A program made the position numbers and the translations under genes. Under the pieces are notes generated by a model that searched no databases, was not told the DNA's origin, and saw only the letters and a program-made list of their open reading frames with translations. From assembly GCA_035048485.1 (NCBI GenBank), contig CM068583.1:69056306-69120305 (forward strand): a stretch of DNA of 64,000 nucleotides, read 5' to 3'. How positions within the stretch are numbered: the stretch's first letter is position 1; every line of letters begins with the position of its first letter. Shown one piece after another: positions 1 through 11,700 of this stretch. Source of the stretch: Pteria penguin (lineage: Eukaryota > Mollusca > Bivalvia > Pterioida > Pteriidae).

Positions 1-2712
1 CTGTGCATTTCTTTTTAATTTTATCCTATGCCCGAGACCCTTACAAAGCAGTGAGAGCTGGTGCATTTCTTTATAACTTTATCCTATACCAGAGACCCAT
101 ACAAAGCAGTGAGAGCCGGTGCATTTCTTTATAACTTTATCCTATGCCAGAGACCCATACAAAGCAGTGAGAGCCTGTGCATTTCTTTATAACTTTATCC
201 TATGCCAGAGACCCTTACAAAGCAGTGATAGCTGGTGCATTGCTTTATAACTTTATCCTATGCCAGAGACCCATACAAAGCAGTGATAGCTGGTGTATTG
301 CTTTATAATTTAATCCTATACCAGATACCCAACAAAGTAGAGGGAGCTGGTGCATTGTATTATAACTTTGTTCTATGCCAGAGACCGATACAAAGCAGTG
401 ACAGCTGGTGTAATGCTTTATAACTTTATCCTATGCCAGAGACCCTTACAAAGCAGTGACAGCTGGTGTAATGCTTTATAACTTTATCCTATGACAGTGA
501 CAGCTGGTGCATTGCTTTATAACTTTATTCTATGCCAGAGACCCTTACAAAGCAGTGACAGCTGGTGCATTGCTTTATAACTTTACTCTATGCCAGAGAC
601 CCATACAAAGCAGTGACAGCTGGTGCATTGCATTAAAACTTTATCCTATGCCAGAGACCCATACAAAGCAGTGACAGCTGGTGCATTGCTACATAACATT
701 ATCCTATGCCATTGATCCATACAAAGCAGTGAGAGCCAATGCATTGCTTTATAACTTTATCCTATGCCAGAGACCCATACAAAGCAGTGACAGCTGGTAC
801 ATTGCTTTATAACTTTATCCTATGCCAGAGACCAATACAAAGAAGTGACAACTGGTGCGTTGCTTTATAACTTTATCCAATCCCAGAGACCCATATAAAA
901 CAGTGAGCTAGACTAGTGCATTGCTTTAAAACTTTATCCTATGCCAGAGACCCTTACAAAGCAGTGGGAACCGGTGCATTTCTTTATATTAACTTTATCC
1001 TATACCAGAGACCCATACAAAGCAGTGAGAGCAAGTGCATTTCTTTATAACTTTATCCTATGCCAGAGACCCATACAAAGAAGTGACAGCTGGTGCATTG
1101 CTTTATAACTTTACCCTATGTCAAAGACCCATACCAAGCAGTGAGAGCTGGAGCATTGCTTTATAACTTTATCCTATGCCAGAGACCGATACAAAGCAGT
1201 GACAGCTGGTGCATTGCCTTATCAATTTATCCTATGCCAAAGACCCTTGCAAAGCAGTGATAGCTGGTACATTGCATTATAATTTTATTCTATGCCAGAG
1301 GCCTATACAACGCAATGACAGCCTGTGCATTTCTTTTTAATTTTATCCTATGCCCGAGACCCTTACAAAGCAGTGAGAGCTGGTGCATTTCTTTATAACT
1401 TTATCCTATACCAGAGACCCATACAAAGCAGTGATAGCTGGTGCATTGCTTTATAACTTTATCCTATGCCAGAGACCCATACAAAGCAGTGACAGCTGGT
1501 GCGTGGCTTCAATACTTTATCCTATGCCAGAGACCCATACAAAGCAGTGAGAGCCGGTGCATTTCTTTATAACTTTATCCTATATCAGAGCCCCATACAA
1601 AGCAGTGACACCTGGTGCATTGCTTTATAACTTTATCCTAGTATGTCAGAGACCCTTACAAAGCAGTGATAGCTGGTGTATTGCTTTATAACTTTATCCT
1701 ATGCCAGAGACCCTTACAAAGCAGTGAGAGCTGGTGCATTGCTTCATTACTTTATCCTATGCCAAAGACCCTTACAAAGCAGTGACAGCTGGTGTATTGC
1801 TTTATAATTTTATTCTATGCCAGAGACCCTTACAAAGCAGTGATAGCTGGTGCATTGCTTTATAACTTTATCCTATACCAGAGACCCTTACAAAGCAGTG
1901 ACAGCTGGTGCATTGCTTTATAACTTTATCCTATGCCAGAGACCCTTACAAAGCAGTGAGAGCTGGTGCATTGCTTTATAAATTTATCCTATGCCAGAGA
2001 CCCTTACAAAGCAGTGACAGCTGGTGCGTTGCTTCATTACTTTATCCTATACCAGAGACCCTTACAAAGCAGTGACAGCTGGTGCTTTGCTTTATAACTT
2101 TATCCTATGCCAGAGACCCTTACAAAGCAGTGATAGCTGGTGCGTTGCTTCATTGCTTTATCCTATGCTAGAGACCCTTACAAAGCAGTGAGAGCTGGTG
2201 CAATGCTTTATAACTTTATCCTATGCTAGATACCCATACAAAGCAGTGACAGCTGGTGCATTGCTCTATAACTTTATCCTATGCCAGATAAAGATACAAA
2301 GCAGTGACAGCTGGTGTATTGCTTTATAACTTTATCCTATGCCAGAGACCCTTACAAAGCAGTGAGAGCTGGTACATTTCTTTATAACTTTATCCTATGC
2401 CAGAGACCCTTACAAAGCAGTGACAGCTGGTGTATTGCTTTATAACTTTATCCTATGCCAGATACCCATACAAAGCAGTGAGAGCTGGTGCATTGCTTTA
2501 TTACTTTATCCTATGCCAGATACCCATACAAAGCAGTGATAGCTGGTGCACTGCTTTATAACTTTATCCTATGCCAGAGACCCATACAAAGCAGTGAGAG
2601 CTGGTGCATTGCTTTATAACTTTATACTATGCCAGATACCCATACAAAGCAGTGAGAGCTGGTGCAGTGCCTTATAACTTTATCCTATGCCAGAGATCCA
2701 TACAAAGCAGTA
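1..2712. repeat. 58-bp minisatellite, about 46 copies
   Basis: Head-to-tail copies of a unit of about 58 bp. Each holds the core TTTATAACTTTATCCTATG, then CAGAGACCC(A/T)TACAAAGCAGTGA. Copies differ at a few positions and some have small indels. The array starts at or before the window edge, so its full length is unknown. It lies downstream (minus sense) of the last visible transporter exon and is probably intronic. No long frame runs through it and no coding role is evident. Confidence 0.95.
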
Positions 2713-2962
2713 AGGGATCTATTACATGCCCAGGTATTACAGATCATGACAAAGGGTATTGAATATATTGGCTCAGCCAATGGCCAGAGGCGAATCTTAG
2801 TCATATGATTTGAAGTCCATTGCAATACAACAGGTTACACCTAACTACACGTAAGGGTGACCAAAGATATCAGACAGCCAAGGTTATCAGTCATTCCAGC
2901 TTGTAGAATTTTAAACTGTAATTATCAATAGATATGGACTGTACCTTCATGTGATAACTTAC

Positions 2963-3031
2963 TTTCAGAGATTGTTGCTGAGCTGCATGAGCCAGTTGTA
3001 ATAATTCTGTGAAGAAATAAATCAGCACTGC
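2963..3031 (-). CDS. Transporter-like gene, exon C (69 nt)
   Basis: The exon follows TTCTGTCTTGTAG and precedes GTAAGT. It encodes AVLIYFFTELLQLAH then AAQQQSLK, which continues the hydrophobic segment into a polar loop in phase 0. A different frame of the same DNA is open across 2925-3150, but its peptide has no transporter character, so the spliced frame is preferred. Confidence 0.45.
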
Positions 3032-6000
3032 CTACAAGACAGAAATTCACAGCATCAGGATTTGTGTAGCGCAATGAACAATCATCAACAACAACTACCA
3101 TTTTCCCAGAGATAAACACTGGTACACCACGCAATGTGACATACTGGGAAGAAAAGTGAAAGGTGTCAAGAAATATCTGATTAAACTTGACAAGAATTAT
3201 CTGAATTTATGATGACCTTTTTTACACGTATCAAGTAAAGTGAAATCTAACCTGCATTACAGCACCAAGAAGGAAAGACACAAGGAATGGATATAAACCT
3301 GCATGAGCCAGAGTCACTGGTAAACCTAAATAATAAGACATTCTCTTTACTAAGTATTTGTCAAAATTACAATTATATTAAGATTTCCTAGAAAGTTTTA
3401 ATTAAAAGTAATGAATTTTTTAGAAAATCCCTTTTACAATGTACCTGTGTTGTAAGAGAAGTGAAGGCATTTAAATCATAAGAAAAACACTCTGATTCCA
3501 CACATTTTCCACCACCTGATCTATATATCTATTTTTTAAGAAAATACAGCTGACACTCGTTATCTCAAAGTCACTTAAGTCGAAATTCCGTTTATCTCAA
3601 TGTCAAGTTCCAAATTTTTTTCTTTAATTTCTATACGATTTTACTTTGGTTAATTCTATGTCGGATAAGTCGAAATTCCGCTTATGTCAAAGGCATTTTA
3701 CAGTCCCAAAACTCCATTTTCTATATATTTTACACTCCTTATCTAGAAGTGTCAATCTCTGTGCAAAATAAATTGATTTACACAGCAATAAAAGTAGAGG
3801 AAATGTGAACAACCAATTATTCTAGCGGGGTAATGGCTGATTGTTTAACCGTGATGCCATTTCACCTGATCGACGATCATTAGATAATTGGATTCCACGA
3901 TAATTGGATTCCACCGGCACTTCATTAGTGAAAACATCTTCATTTATGGCAGATTATAGGCCAGTATCGTTTTTCGTAAATTATTAAACAAATTAAAAAC
4001 ATAAAGAGCTGAAAATGATTTTTAAACTTTTCTTGAAGTTCATTTATCAGCTTGTCATTCAGTTGACGATAGTAGTTAGAATTTAGTTGGTAGAAAGATG
4101 CATTACACAGACTAAAATATGGTATAACAGGTAAAACAAGGCATGTATATTCATATGTTAATAAGAATGATCAAAAATGGTTACATAAGCAGCTGATGTT
4201 TATCTCGAATTCCGGATAAGTCGAAATATTTGCTCTGGTCTCTTCCAATTAGACATAATGAGTTTCAACTGTACACAATTTTTTTTACACAAAATTAAGT
4301 GTTCATCATACAAGCCATCATCATATAAGCCTTCATTAAACAAGCTATCATCATATTAGCCTTGACCATACAAGCCTTCACCATGCAAACCTTCATTTAA
4401 AAAGAATTCATCATCATCATATTCATAAGCCTTCATCATGCAAGACTTCATCATACAAGCATTTATCATACAATACAAGCTTCATCATACAAACCTTCAC
4501 CATACAAACCTTCATCAAACAAGCCCTCATCATACAAGCATTTATCATACAATACAAGCTTCATCATACAAGCTTCATCATACAAGCATTTATCATACAA
4601 GCCTTCATCATGCAAGCCTTCATCATACAAGCCTTCACCATGCAAGCCTTAAACGTACAAGCCTTCATCATTAAAGCCTTCACCACACAAAACTTCATCG
4701 TACAAGCATTTATCATACGTTACAAGCTTCATCATACGAGCCTTCATCATGCATATATTGCAAGACCTCATTATACAAGACTTCATCATACAAGCATTTA
4801 TCATACATTACAAGCTTTATCATACAAGCCTTCATCATACATACCTTCATCATACAAGCATTTACTATACAAGCCTTCATCATACAAGCCTTCATCGTAC
4901 CAGTCTTCATCATACAATGCAAGTCTTCACCATGCAAGCTTTCATCATACAAGCCTTCATCCTACAAGTCTTCATCATACAAGCCTTCATCATGCAAGCC
5001 TTCATTATACAAGCCTTTATCATACAAGACTTCATCATACAAGCATTTACCATACAAGCCTTCACCATACAAGCCTTCATTATACAAGACTTCATCATAC
5101 AAGCATTTATCATACATTACATGCTTCATCATACAAGCCTTCACCATGCAATCCTTCATCATACAAGCGTTCATCAAGCAAGCCTTCATTATACAAGCCT
5201 TCATCATACAAGATTTCATCATACAAGCATTTATCATACATTACAAGCTTCATCCTACAAGCCTTCAATATGCAAACCTTCATCATACAAGCATTTATTA
5301 TACAAGCCTTCATCATACAAGCATTCATCATACAAGCCTTCATCGTACAAGTCTTCATCATACTAGCCTTCACCATGCAAGCCTTCATCATACAAGCCTT
5401 CAAAGCTGGCGTGGGCTAGTGGTATTGCGCTGGACTCCTGATCAGGAGACCAGGTTCGAGTCCCGCTCTGGTCATGCCGGTGTCCTGTCTTGAGACAGTA
5501 AAAACCGAGGCCCTGTGTTGTGGTATGCATGGTATGTTTAAGATCCCTCACTGCTTCGGGTGGGTCCATTACAAAGGTCAAAATTGGTATGTCCTGCATC
5601 AGGCAGATGCTTTCACCATATATGTGAAATATTCATGGTGTGATGTTAAACAAAAATCAATCAATCAATACAAGCAATCAATCAATACAAGCCTTCATCC
5701 TACAAGCCTTCATCATGCAAGCCTTCATTACACAAGCCTTCATCATGCAAGCCTTCATCATACAAGTGTTCATCATGCAAGCCTTTTATCATACAAGCCT
5801 TCATCATACAAGTGTTCATCATACAAGCATTCATCATACAAGTGTTCATCATACAAGCCTTCATCATACAGGCCTTCATCATACAAGCCTTCATTATACA
5901 AGATTTCATAACACAGGCATTTATCATACATTACAAGCTTCATCATACAAGCCTTCACAATGCAAGCCTTCATCATAAAAGCGTTCATCATACAAGCCTT

Positions 6001-8641
6001 CATTATACATGCCTTCACCATGCAATTCTTAATCATTCAAACCTTCATCATGCAAGCCTTCATCATACAAGAAGCCGGTGTGGTTTAGTGGTATGACGCT
6101 GGCCTCCTGATCAGGAACCAGGTGTTCGATTTCTGCTCTGGTCATGCCAGTGATCTGTCTTTCAGATGAGACAGTAAAAAAAGAGGCCCCGTGTCGTGGT
6201 ATGCATGGCACGTTAAAGTTCCCCCACTGCTTAGGGTTGGTCCGTTGCAAAGGTCAAAATTTTAATGCCACGCATCAGGCAGATGCCATCACCATATACG
6301 TGAAATATTCGTGGTTTGACGTTAAACAAAAACCAATCAATCATCATACAAGCCTTCATCATACAAGCCTTCATCATGCAAGCCTTCATTGTACAAGCCT
6401 TCATCGTACAAGCCTCCACCACACAAGCCTTTATCATACAAGCCTTCATCATGAATGCAGACTTCTTGAAAACTTTTGAAACTTCTCAGACATTCGGTCT
6501 GACAAACTGATGGACTTGTCAGACCGAACAAAATTTTGTCAGACCAAAGTTTTTTCACAATATTTGGAGTAGGAAATGAAAAAATATGAAAATAAACACC
6601 AGCTGAATTCAATTGAATTTAATTTATCATATTCAATTTCCATTTCATTTTCTTTAACTATTTGTTCCATTGTCTGTCATCTTCATCTTCAGATTGTTCA
6701 TCATCACTTTCACTGTCATCTTCCTCGACATCACTCATATCTTCCTCTGTAGTCTGTGTCTCACTTTCATCCATACCCTTCTCTCTCACTGATTCCCTGT
6801 CTGTGTCAACTCCGTTTTGTATATCATCTGCAACTTGAACTCTTTTAACATCTTCAACACCTTCAACATCTTCAACTATTTCAACATCTACAACTCTTTC
6901 ATCCCCAAGCTCACTCTCAACAACTCTGTTATTCTGGAATACGTATTTGTGTTTTTGGCCCGGCTTCCCCGAAGCCACATACTTTATAGGCTAGAAGGCT
7001 GCCATTTTGACCTTTATGTGATACACAAATCTTAATAACGAAGACGTTTAAATATGATCAGGGTATTCAGACTCGCTTAAAGCATTCGTATGATCACAAC
7101 GGATTGAATTGTATTAGTTCAAGTCAGAAAGGTGTACAGAATTCGGAAATATCGTATCGGACATTTGGACCGACAAAATGATGATTTCTATTGAATTTTT
7201 GAATTTTTTATCGGCAAAACCGACAAAACCAACAGTTTTCAGGAACTCTGATGAATGCCTTCACCACGCAAGCCTTCATCATACAAGCCTCCACCACACA
7301 AGCCTTCACCATACAAGCGTTCCTCATACAAGCATTCATCATACAAGCCTTCATCACACAAGCCTTCATCATACAAGCCTTCATCATACAAGACTTCATC
7401 ATACAAGCATTCATCACACAAGCCTTCAGGCCTAAAATGAAAATAATTGTGTTTCCTATAACCCGACCAACCCTGTTTTTACCCCCCGACTCAAGTTTTT
7501 TTTTATGAAAAATATCGAGATCAACATGACAAAAAAAATTGAGATCATATTTCACAAACAAGTAATTAAGGCTTCAAACTTGCAGCAAGCAACTGTGTTA
7601 GCTGTAATATGCAGTAAATCAGGATACCGGACAACATTAGACAGACATTCCAACCTGTACAACCTATCCCAGTAGTAAAAAAAAAAAAAGAAAAGTCGAC
7701 CTACCGACCTTTAAATCTTCAGCCATGTTATAGGAAACACATATATTTTTTGGGGGGGCCTCATCACACAAGCCTTCACCACACAAGCCTTCATCATGCA
7801 AAAGTTCATCATACAAACCTTCACCACATAAGTCTTCATCATACAAGCCTTCAACGTAAAAGTGTTCATCATACAAGCCTTCATCATACAAGTCTTCACC
7901 ATACAAGCCTTCATGATACAAGACTTCATTATACAAGCCTTCATCATACAAGCGTTCATCATACAAGCATTCATCATACAAGCCTTCATCATAATAGCTT
8001 TCATCATACAGTCCAGGTGAAATTTTGAATGCCCACCGTCCACAGAGGTCAGTCTTGGACAGTGGGCAGTCCACCTGAAACTTTAGTGGGAATTAGGAGT
8101 GGACATTTACCTGAGATATCAAGCTGTCCACTTACCTGTATATTAATTCTAACTAGCTCTTACAAGAATGTCCACTGTGTCCAATGGACATTTTTAAAGC
8201 CCACTCTAAAAATGGCCACTGTGACCAGTGGGCAAATTAAGTTCCACCTGGACTGTACTGTACAAACCTTCATCATACAAGTGTTCATCATACAAGCCTT
8301 CATCATACAAGCCTTTATCATACAAGATGAGGGCTGATAATTTATTGAAACAGCGTGTTTTTGTTATGATATTGTTACCAATATCCCTAATAGAAGATTC
8401 AAAGGAATGCAATTTAAATTATTATGATGTTGCAAAATATGTTAAGAGTTTAAATCTATAAACAGAAATGCCTGTATCACTTTGATCAAATAATTCTAAT
8501 ATTTGAAACCATGACAATCCACTGAAATGTCTGTAAAACTTATAGCATATACATATATCCATATTTGTAATTTTGTATCAAGATAAAATTACAACTCACC
8601 AAGGACTCCAGTCCCCAAAATTGTTGCAATAGTTACAAAAT
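2963..8641 (-). CDS. AAAP/SLC36-38-like multi-pass transporter, partial (three 5' exons)
   Basis: Three minus-strand exons join in one consistent frame: 8641-8600, 3325-3252 and 3031-2963. The joined peptide of about 61 residues reads as two hydrophobic segments. It carries GTGVLGLPVTLAHAG at the first exon junction, then FLVSFLLGAVMQAVLIYF, and ends in a polar stretch (LAHAAQQQSLK). A G(T/S)GVLGLP turn after the first helix is typical of the amino-acid/auxin permease family (SLC36, SLC38, TMEM104-like), which move amino acids across plasma or lysosomal membranes. The start codon and first exon were not found. Later exons lie beyond the left edge. The intron between the first two exons holds the 15-bp array. 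The family is inferred from short motifs, and the exact member and substrate cannot be named. The gene is divergent to ESD. Confidence 0.5.
3252..3325 (-). CDS. Transporter-like gene, exon B (TM2, 74 nt)
   Basis: The exon follows a TTATTTAG acceptor and precedes a GTTAGA donor. It encodes LPVTLAHAGLYPF followed by LVSFLLGAVMQ, a helix-like hydrophobic run, and ends in phase 0. Its first two bases complete the Gly codon begun in the upstream exon. Confidence 0.5.
3326..4299. other. Intron sequence with dispersed TCGAAATTCCG motifs
   Basis: AT-rich intron between transporter exons A and B. Short related motifs recur near 3555-3690 and 4200-4235 (TTATCTCAA, AAGTCGAAATTCCG). They resemble remnants of a dispersed element, but no ends could be defined. 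No gene seen. Confidence 0.4.
5404..5690 (+). mobile_element. tRNA-derived SINE, copy 1
   Basis: The head has Pol III promoter-like boxes: A-box GGGCTAGTGGTATTGCGCTGG and B-box AGGTTCGAGTCCCGC. A conserved body follows (TGAGACAGTAAAAACCGAGGCCC, then GCATCAGGCAGATGC). The 3' end is TGATGTTAAACAAAAATCAATCAATCAA. It sits inside the 15-bp array, so a target-site duplication cannot be told from array sequence. Related copies lie at 6071-6345, 34870-35120, 45886-46175 and, more decayed, 24100-24335. Confidence 0.8.
6071..6345 (+). mobile_element. tRNA-derived SINE, copy 2
   Basis: Same organisation as the copy at 5404: a tRNA-like head (GTGGTTTAGTGGTATGACGC and GTGTTCGATTTC), TTTCAGATGAGACAGTAAAAA, CGCATCAGGCAGATGCC, and a tail ending GACGTTAAACAAAAACCAATCAATC. 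It is also inserted in the 15-bp array and is diverged from copy 1. Confidence 0.8.
6458..7250. mobile_element. hAT-like non-autonomous DNA transposon
   Basis: Imperfect terminal inverted repeats of about 21 bp: CAGACTTCTTGAAAACTTTTG at the left, and CAGAGTTCCTGAAAACTGTTG as the reverse complement of the right end. Both ends are flanked by ATGAATG (6451-6457 and 7251-7257). Removing the element restores a normal 15-bp array unit. CAGRG termini and a 7-8 bp duplication fit the hAT superfamily. No full transposase is present. The interior has GTCAGACC repeats and an acidic reading frame. Confidence 0.7.
6658..6990 (-). pseudogene. Acidic open frame inside the hAT-like element, no start codon
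   Basis: An open minus-strand frame of about 110 codons begins just after an in-frame TAG and has no ATG. It starts PIKYVASGKPGQKHKYVFQN and becomes very acidic (EDVEGVEDV, then DVEEDDSESDDEQSEDEDD), ending before a TAA. It could be the last exon or remnant of the protein once carried by the transposon, or a captured gene scrap. No family recognised. Confidence 0.35.
7429..7760. mobile_element. Inverted-repeat element (MITE-like), 330 bp
   Basis: The left end (GGCCTAAAATG, then AATTGTGTTTCCTATAAC) is mirrored on the right by GTTATAGGAAACACATAT and GGGGGGGCC. The interior has two T-rich/A-rich runs and no coding capacity. It interrupts the 15-bp satellite. The superfamily is not assigned because the target duplication is unclear. 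Confidence 0.55.
8009..8255. mobile_element. Short inverted-repeat element with TA target, Tc1/mariner-like
   Basis: The left end CAGTCCAGGTGAAATTTTGA is mirrored by CACCTGGACTG at the right end, with AATGCCCAC and GTGGGCAAATT further in. TA flanks both ends (8007-8008 and 8256-8257). It is 247 bp and non-coding. The interior repeats GTGGACA/TGTCCAC motifs. CAGT termini with a TA target fit Tc1/mariner-type MITEs. Confidence 0.55.
8600..8641 (-). CDS. Transporter-like gene, exon A (TM1, 42 nt)
   Basis: On the minus strand a TATTTCAG acceptor precedes the exon and GTGAGT follows it. The exon encodes FVTIATILGTGVL and ends with one base of a Gly codon. That phase is completed exactly by the next exon (GT, then LPVTLA). 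The 5' phase needs one base from an upstream exon that was not found. Confidence 0.5.
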
Positions 8642-9705
8642 CTGAAATATTAATGCAGGAAATTGATGACTCAATTCATATACAAAAAAAATCAGCAAAA
8701 CTGATGGATCCTCCAAGAAGCACAGCAATAATGAAGGAAATTAATGACTCAATATATCAGAAATCATTGTATTAATTGATGACGATTTCAAATGTCAATG
8801 TATCATATCCGATATCCAAATGAGTCAACTGTAGAATGACAAGCGATCATAGTGTCTTAAACAAAATGAGTAAGCATCACCTTGATTAGTTAAGAAATAA
8901 AACTTTTTATTGTGACCTTTACCTTTCAGGAATGTAATGTTAAAATAAATATATAGAACTATTTCATTTTACATGCATCATTTAGCGTCAATTTAGCAGA
9001 CTTTTAATTAGGTTATTGTTTTAGAGATGTCATACCTTTGCACATTATTTATGCTGGGTGCTTATACCAGCAGGATGGATTTTACTTAAAAGTTTCATAT
9101 TTTCTATTATCCATTTGAAAAGCGCATGTGTCCGAAAATTTGTGGCATTTGAGTGTAGCTTTATTTATTTATCGGAAACGACTTCCCTTTGGAGGATAAA
9201 TTACTAAATATTTATTCCTCTGTAAACTAAGTAATAAAGATATTTGCCATTCTGAAATATGAAATTCCCCCAATTTATTGTTTAAAGTATTTTATTAATA
9301 TTTATATTTGATTGCTGAAAACAGACATTTTTCCCCAATAGGTTGTTATCTTAGTGAAAATCAGTTGCTTTCAGTACATCTGATCCATCTTAACTACTAA
9401 AATATATAATTTTTGAATTTTGCTTTGAAATTCAAAAAGGCACATTTTATAACATAATAATTGTTGACATTTCTAAATTACTGTTTGGAGTAAACAGCTG
9501 CAGCTATAAACTATAAAATGCCATTGAATAAATGGCAATCAAGTCGAGGTTAATTTCGTAAACATACATTATATTCAGTATGTTATAAAGATTTGCCCTT
9601 AAGTTTCAAGTCAAAATTCTACATATTGTATTCTACTTAGTCCTTGATTAATACTGAAAACAGAGATTGTGACTGACTGCATAATTTCTCAAATGAATTG
9701 AGAGC
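8642..9705. other. AT-rich sequence upstream of transporter exon A
   Basis: Contains a dispersed motif at about 8652-8765 (GGAAATTGATGACTCAATTC, then AAACTGATGGATCCTCC). The same motif is present in reverse at about 19440-19515. The missing 5' exon(s) of the transporter-like gene could lie here or beyond the MITE, but no convincing exon was found. Confidence 0.4.
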
Positions 9706-10314
9706 TATCCCAAACTAGCTTCAGTATTTCGCCTTTCCTCACACTTGTTTACTATTTGGTCATTCGTTATGTGTGGGGAGGACTTCAGTTCCTTCCCATA
9801 CGGTCTTGTGGCGCAGGCCGATTGTGATACACAATCACACTATTCTGTATTAAATACGCCCTGGGAATAAATTTCAAAATCTATGTAAATCTAGCTAACA
9901 ATTTTGTATGAATCTAACTGAAATTATCCATCATAGTTTGATTTTTAAGTGATTGTAATTCAAAGCGGTCTAGCTGAAAACTTACGATTTTATGGAAAAT
10001 ATTGGCAAGCGAAAGTTTTTAAATCTTTGGATAATAACGTCTTTAAAAGATATACTTTGTAGAAAAAATCTAGTATCACTTGATAAAACGTCATTGAATA
10101 TAAGGAGGATTTATTAATTTCTGGGAGGATTTATAATTTCGTGACGTTGTTTTCTAAATGTCAGACCAAAATTTGGCAAAAAGTGTGATAGTGCATCACA
10201 ATATCGGCTTGCCAGAGGACCGTATGGGAAGGAACTGAAGCCCTAGCCACACACAACAAATGACAAAATAGTAAACAAGTGTGAGGAAAGGCGAAATACT
10301 AAAGCTAGTCCCTA
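9706..10314. mobile_element. 609-bp element with about 140-bp terminal inverted repeats
   Basis: The left arm (about 9706-9846) and the right arm (about 10174-10314) are long, well-matched inverted copies. Shared landmarks include TATTTCGCCTTTCCTCACAC and TTCAGTTCCTTCCCATACGG, with reverse complements at the right. A TA dinucleotide flanks both ends. The interior is AT-rich with no coding capacity. It is a non-autonomous fold-back or MITE of unassigned superfamily. Confidence 0.75.
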
Positions 10315-11700
10315 ACCTGCTCGGTCACTGTGAGTGTGAGTGTCACTGTCACTTACTGACATAGAAATAGAAGAAATTGTTTTCAATCCAATAAAACTTG
10401 AAAGCAATAATATTAACATTTTGCAACATATAACTTACAACATTGTAAATATACCCATGTACTCATAGTCGTATGCTTGTGTTGCACAACATTCTTAATA
10501 AAAACCAACAGTATTAAGAATTACACCGTTTCAGTGACTTTATAAACTTGCATCGTCTTTTACTTTCACTTTATATTACATCCACGTCAAAAGATGTATT
10601 CTTACGCAAAAGTCAATAATTTCATTCAATATCAAATAAATTATCAAACTAAATAATTTTGTTTTGTATTACATGTTAAAATAAAATTCACATGTGTATC
10701 ATGAATTGATTTTCCCATTATGACTTATGCACTTCCATCCTATGTATTCTTTTACTTCGCGTGATAAGTAAAAATAGAGCAGATGTTGTTCGGCAGCCGG
10801 CGTGTATTGGGGAGCTTGCTCAAAATTTCAGGCAAGATTTAATTTTTAGGAATTTGTCACGCCATATAATCAATTGCATTAGTTAGAGTTATACTTAATA
10901 AGGCTAGACAAACTTCTGTCAGGTTTTTCTATTGCTTATTTAATATAACAATCCCAGATTTTTTTCTGGACTATTCTAGACCTAGATTTATTTATCTGTT
11001 ATCAGCTTATCTCCTAAAAAGATGGCCTTGCAATAGGCTTCATGCTAATGTCATTGTATATATTATAATATACCGAAATAGGAAAGAAAAATTTTCACTA
11101 ATGAGTAAGCTTGTCGATCTGCAAAAATGAATATATACATTTTGGTATTTTGACATCAAACTTAAAAGGGCACATGTCTTTATAGTATACTGAATATATA
11201 GTTAACAAAGAAGATTGTACCATTTTAACAATGTTTTGGCCCCACCTGAAGCATTGAAGGATTTTTTTACATGCTATGACACCTTCTGTGACATGGATTT
11301 CCAACATATGTCATCCCCTACAAACCTGCACTTATAAGCTGCGTGCATGGACACACATCCTACCCTGAGGTTGTCCCTGCGGGAAGTGCTTAGATTGGCA
11401 TATGGAGGCCAGAGGTCGAGGCCAATGCTTAGTATACACTGACTTATATATAAGACCATGCAGTTCTGGAATATGGAAATTGACAGAGTGGGACCGGCAC
11501 CATAGTACTTTTATTGGGGACCTTGAGGCTGTACAATACAGAGCTGATTGGTTTGTGTTAAACGACTACAGAAGCAGATCGCCAGAATGTGTAACATTTA
11601 TATTGAATAAGCTCAAGAAGGACACCTTACAGAACGCCATGCTGCTTTTAAAGCTCAGGATAGTGATGTGCTACAGGATCAGGAATTGTCTTGTTGACCT
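10315..11700. other. Intergenic sequence between divergent genes
   Basis: No recognisable gene. A 111-codon open frame at 11402-11737 (plus strand) matches nothing I recognise and has no splice or promoter support. The stretch probably contains the upstream regions of both the transporter-like gene and ESD. Confidence 0.4.

Larger units (their letters stand above)
4300..8325. repeat. 15-bp satellite (CATCATACAAGCCTT)n split by five insertions
   Basis: Imperfect 15-bp units (TTCATCATACAAGCC, with variants GTGTTCATCATACAA and CATTTATCATACAA) fill about 4300-5403, 5691-6070, 6346-6457, 7251-7428, 7761-8008 and 8262-8325. The gaps are two SINEs, a hAT-like element and two inverted-repeat elements, so this was probably one continuous array. 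Because 15 is a multiple of three, several frames read as five-residue repeats on both strands. These are not taken as genes. The array is intronic to the transporter-like gene. Confidence 0.9.

Noticed and set aside
1..2712. CRISPR-like array
   Set aside because: Repeats are contiguous without unique spacers, and the sequence is eukaryotic.
2925..3134. 69-codon minus frame (GVPVFISGKMVVVVDDCSL...)
   Set aside because: It looks protein-like, but overlaps exon C in another frame. The spliced transporter frame has a better acceptor, donor and phase and a continuous hydrophobic helix. Kept only as a weak alternative.
4438..5419. Several overlapping His/Ser/Tyr-rich frames on both strands
   Set aside because: All are readings of the 15-bp satellite. 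No independent support for coding.
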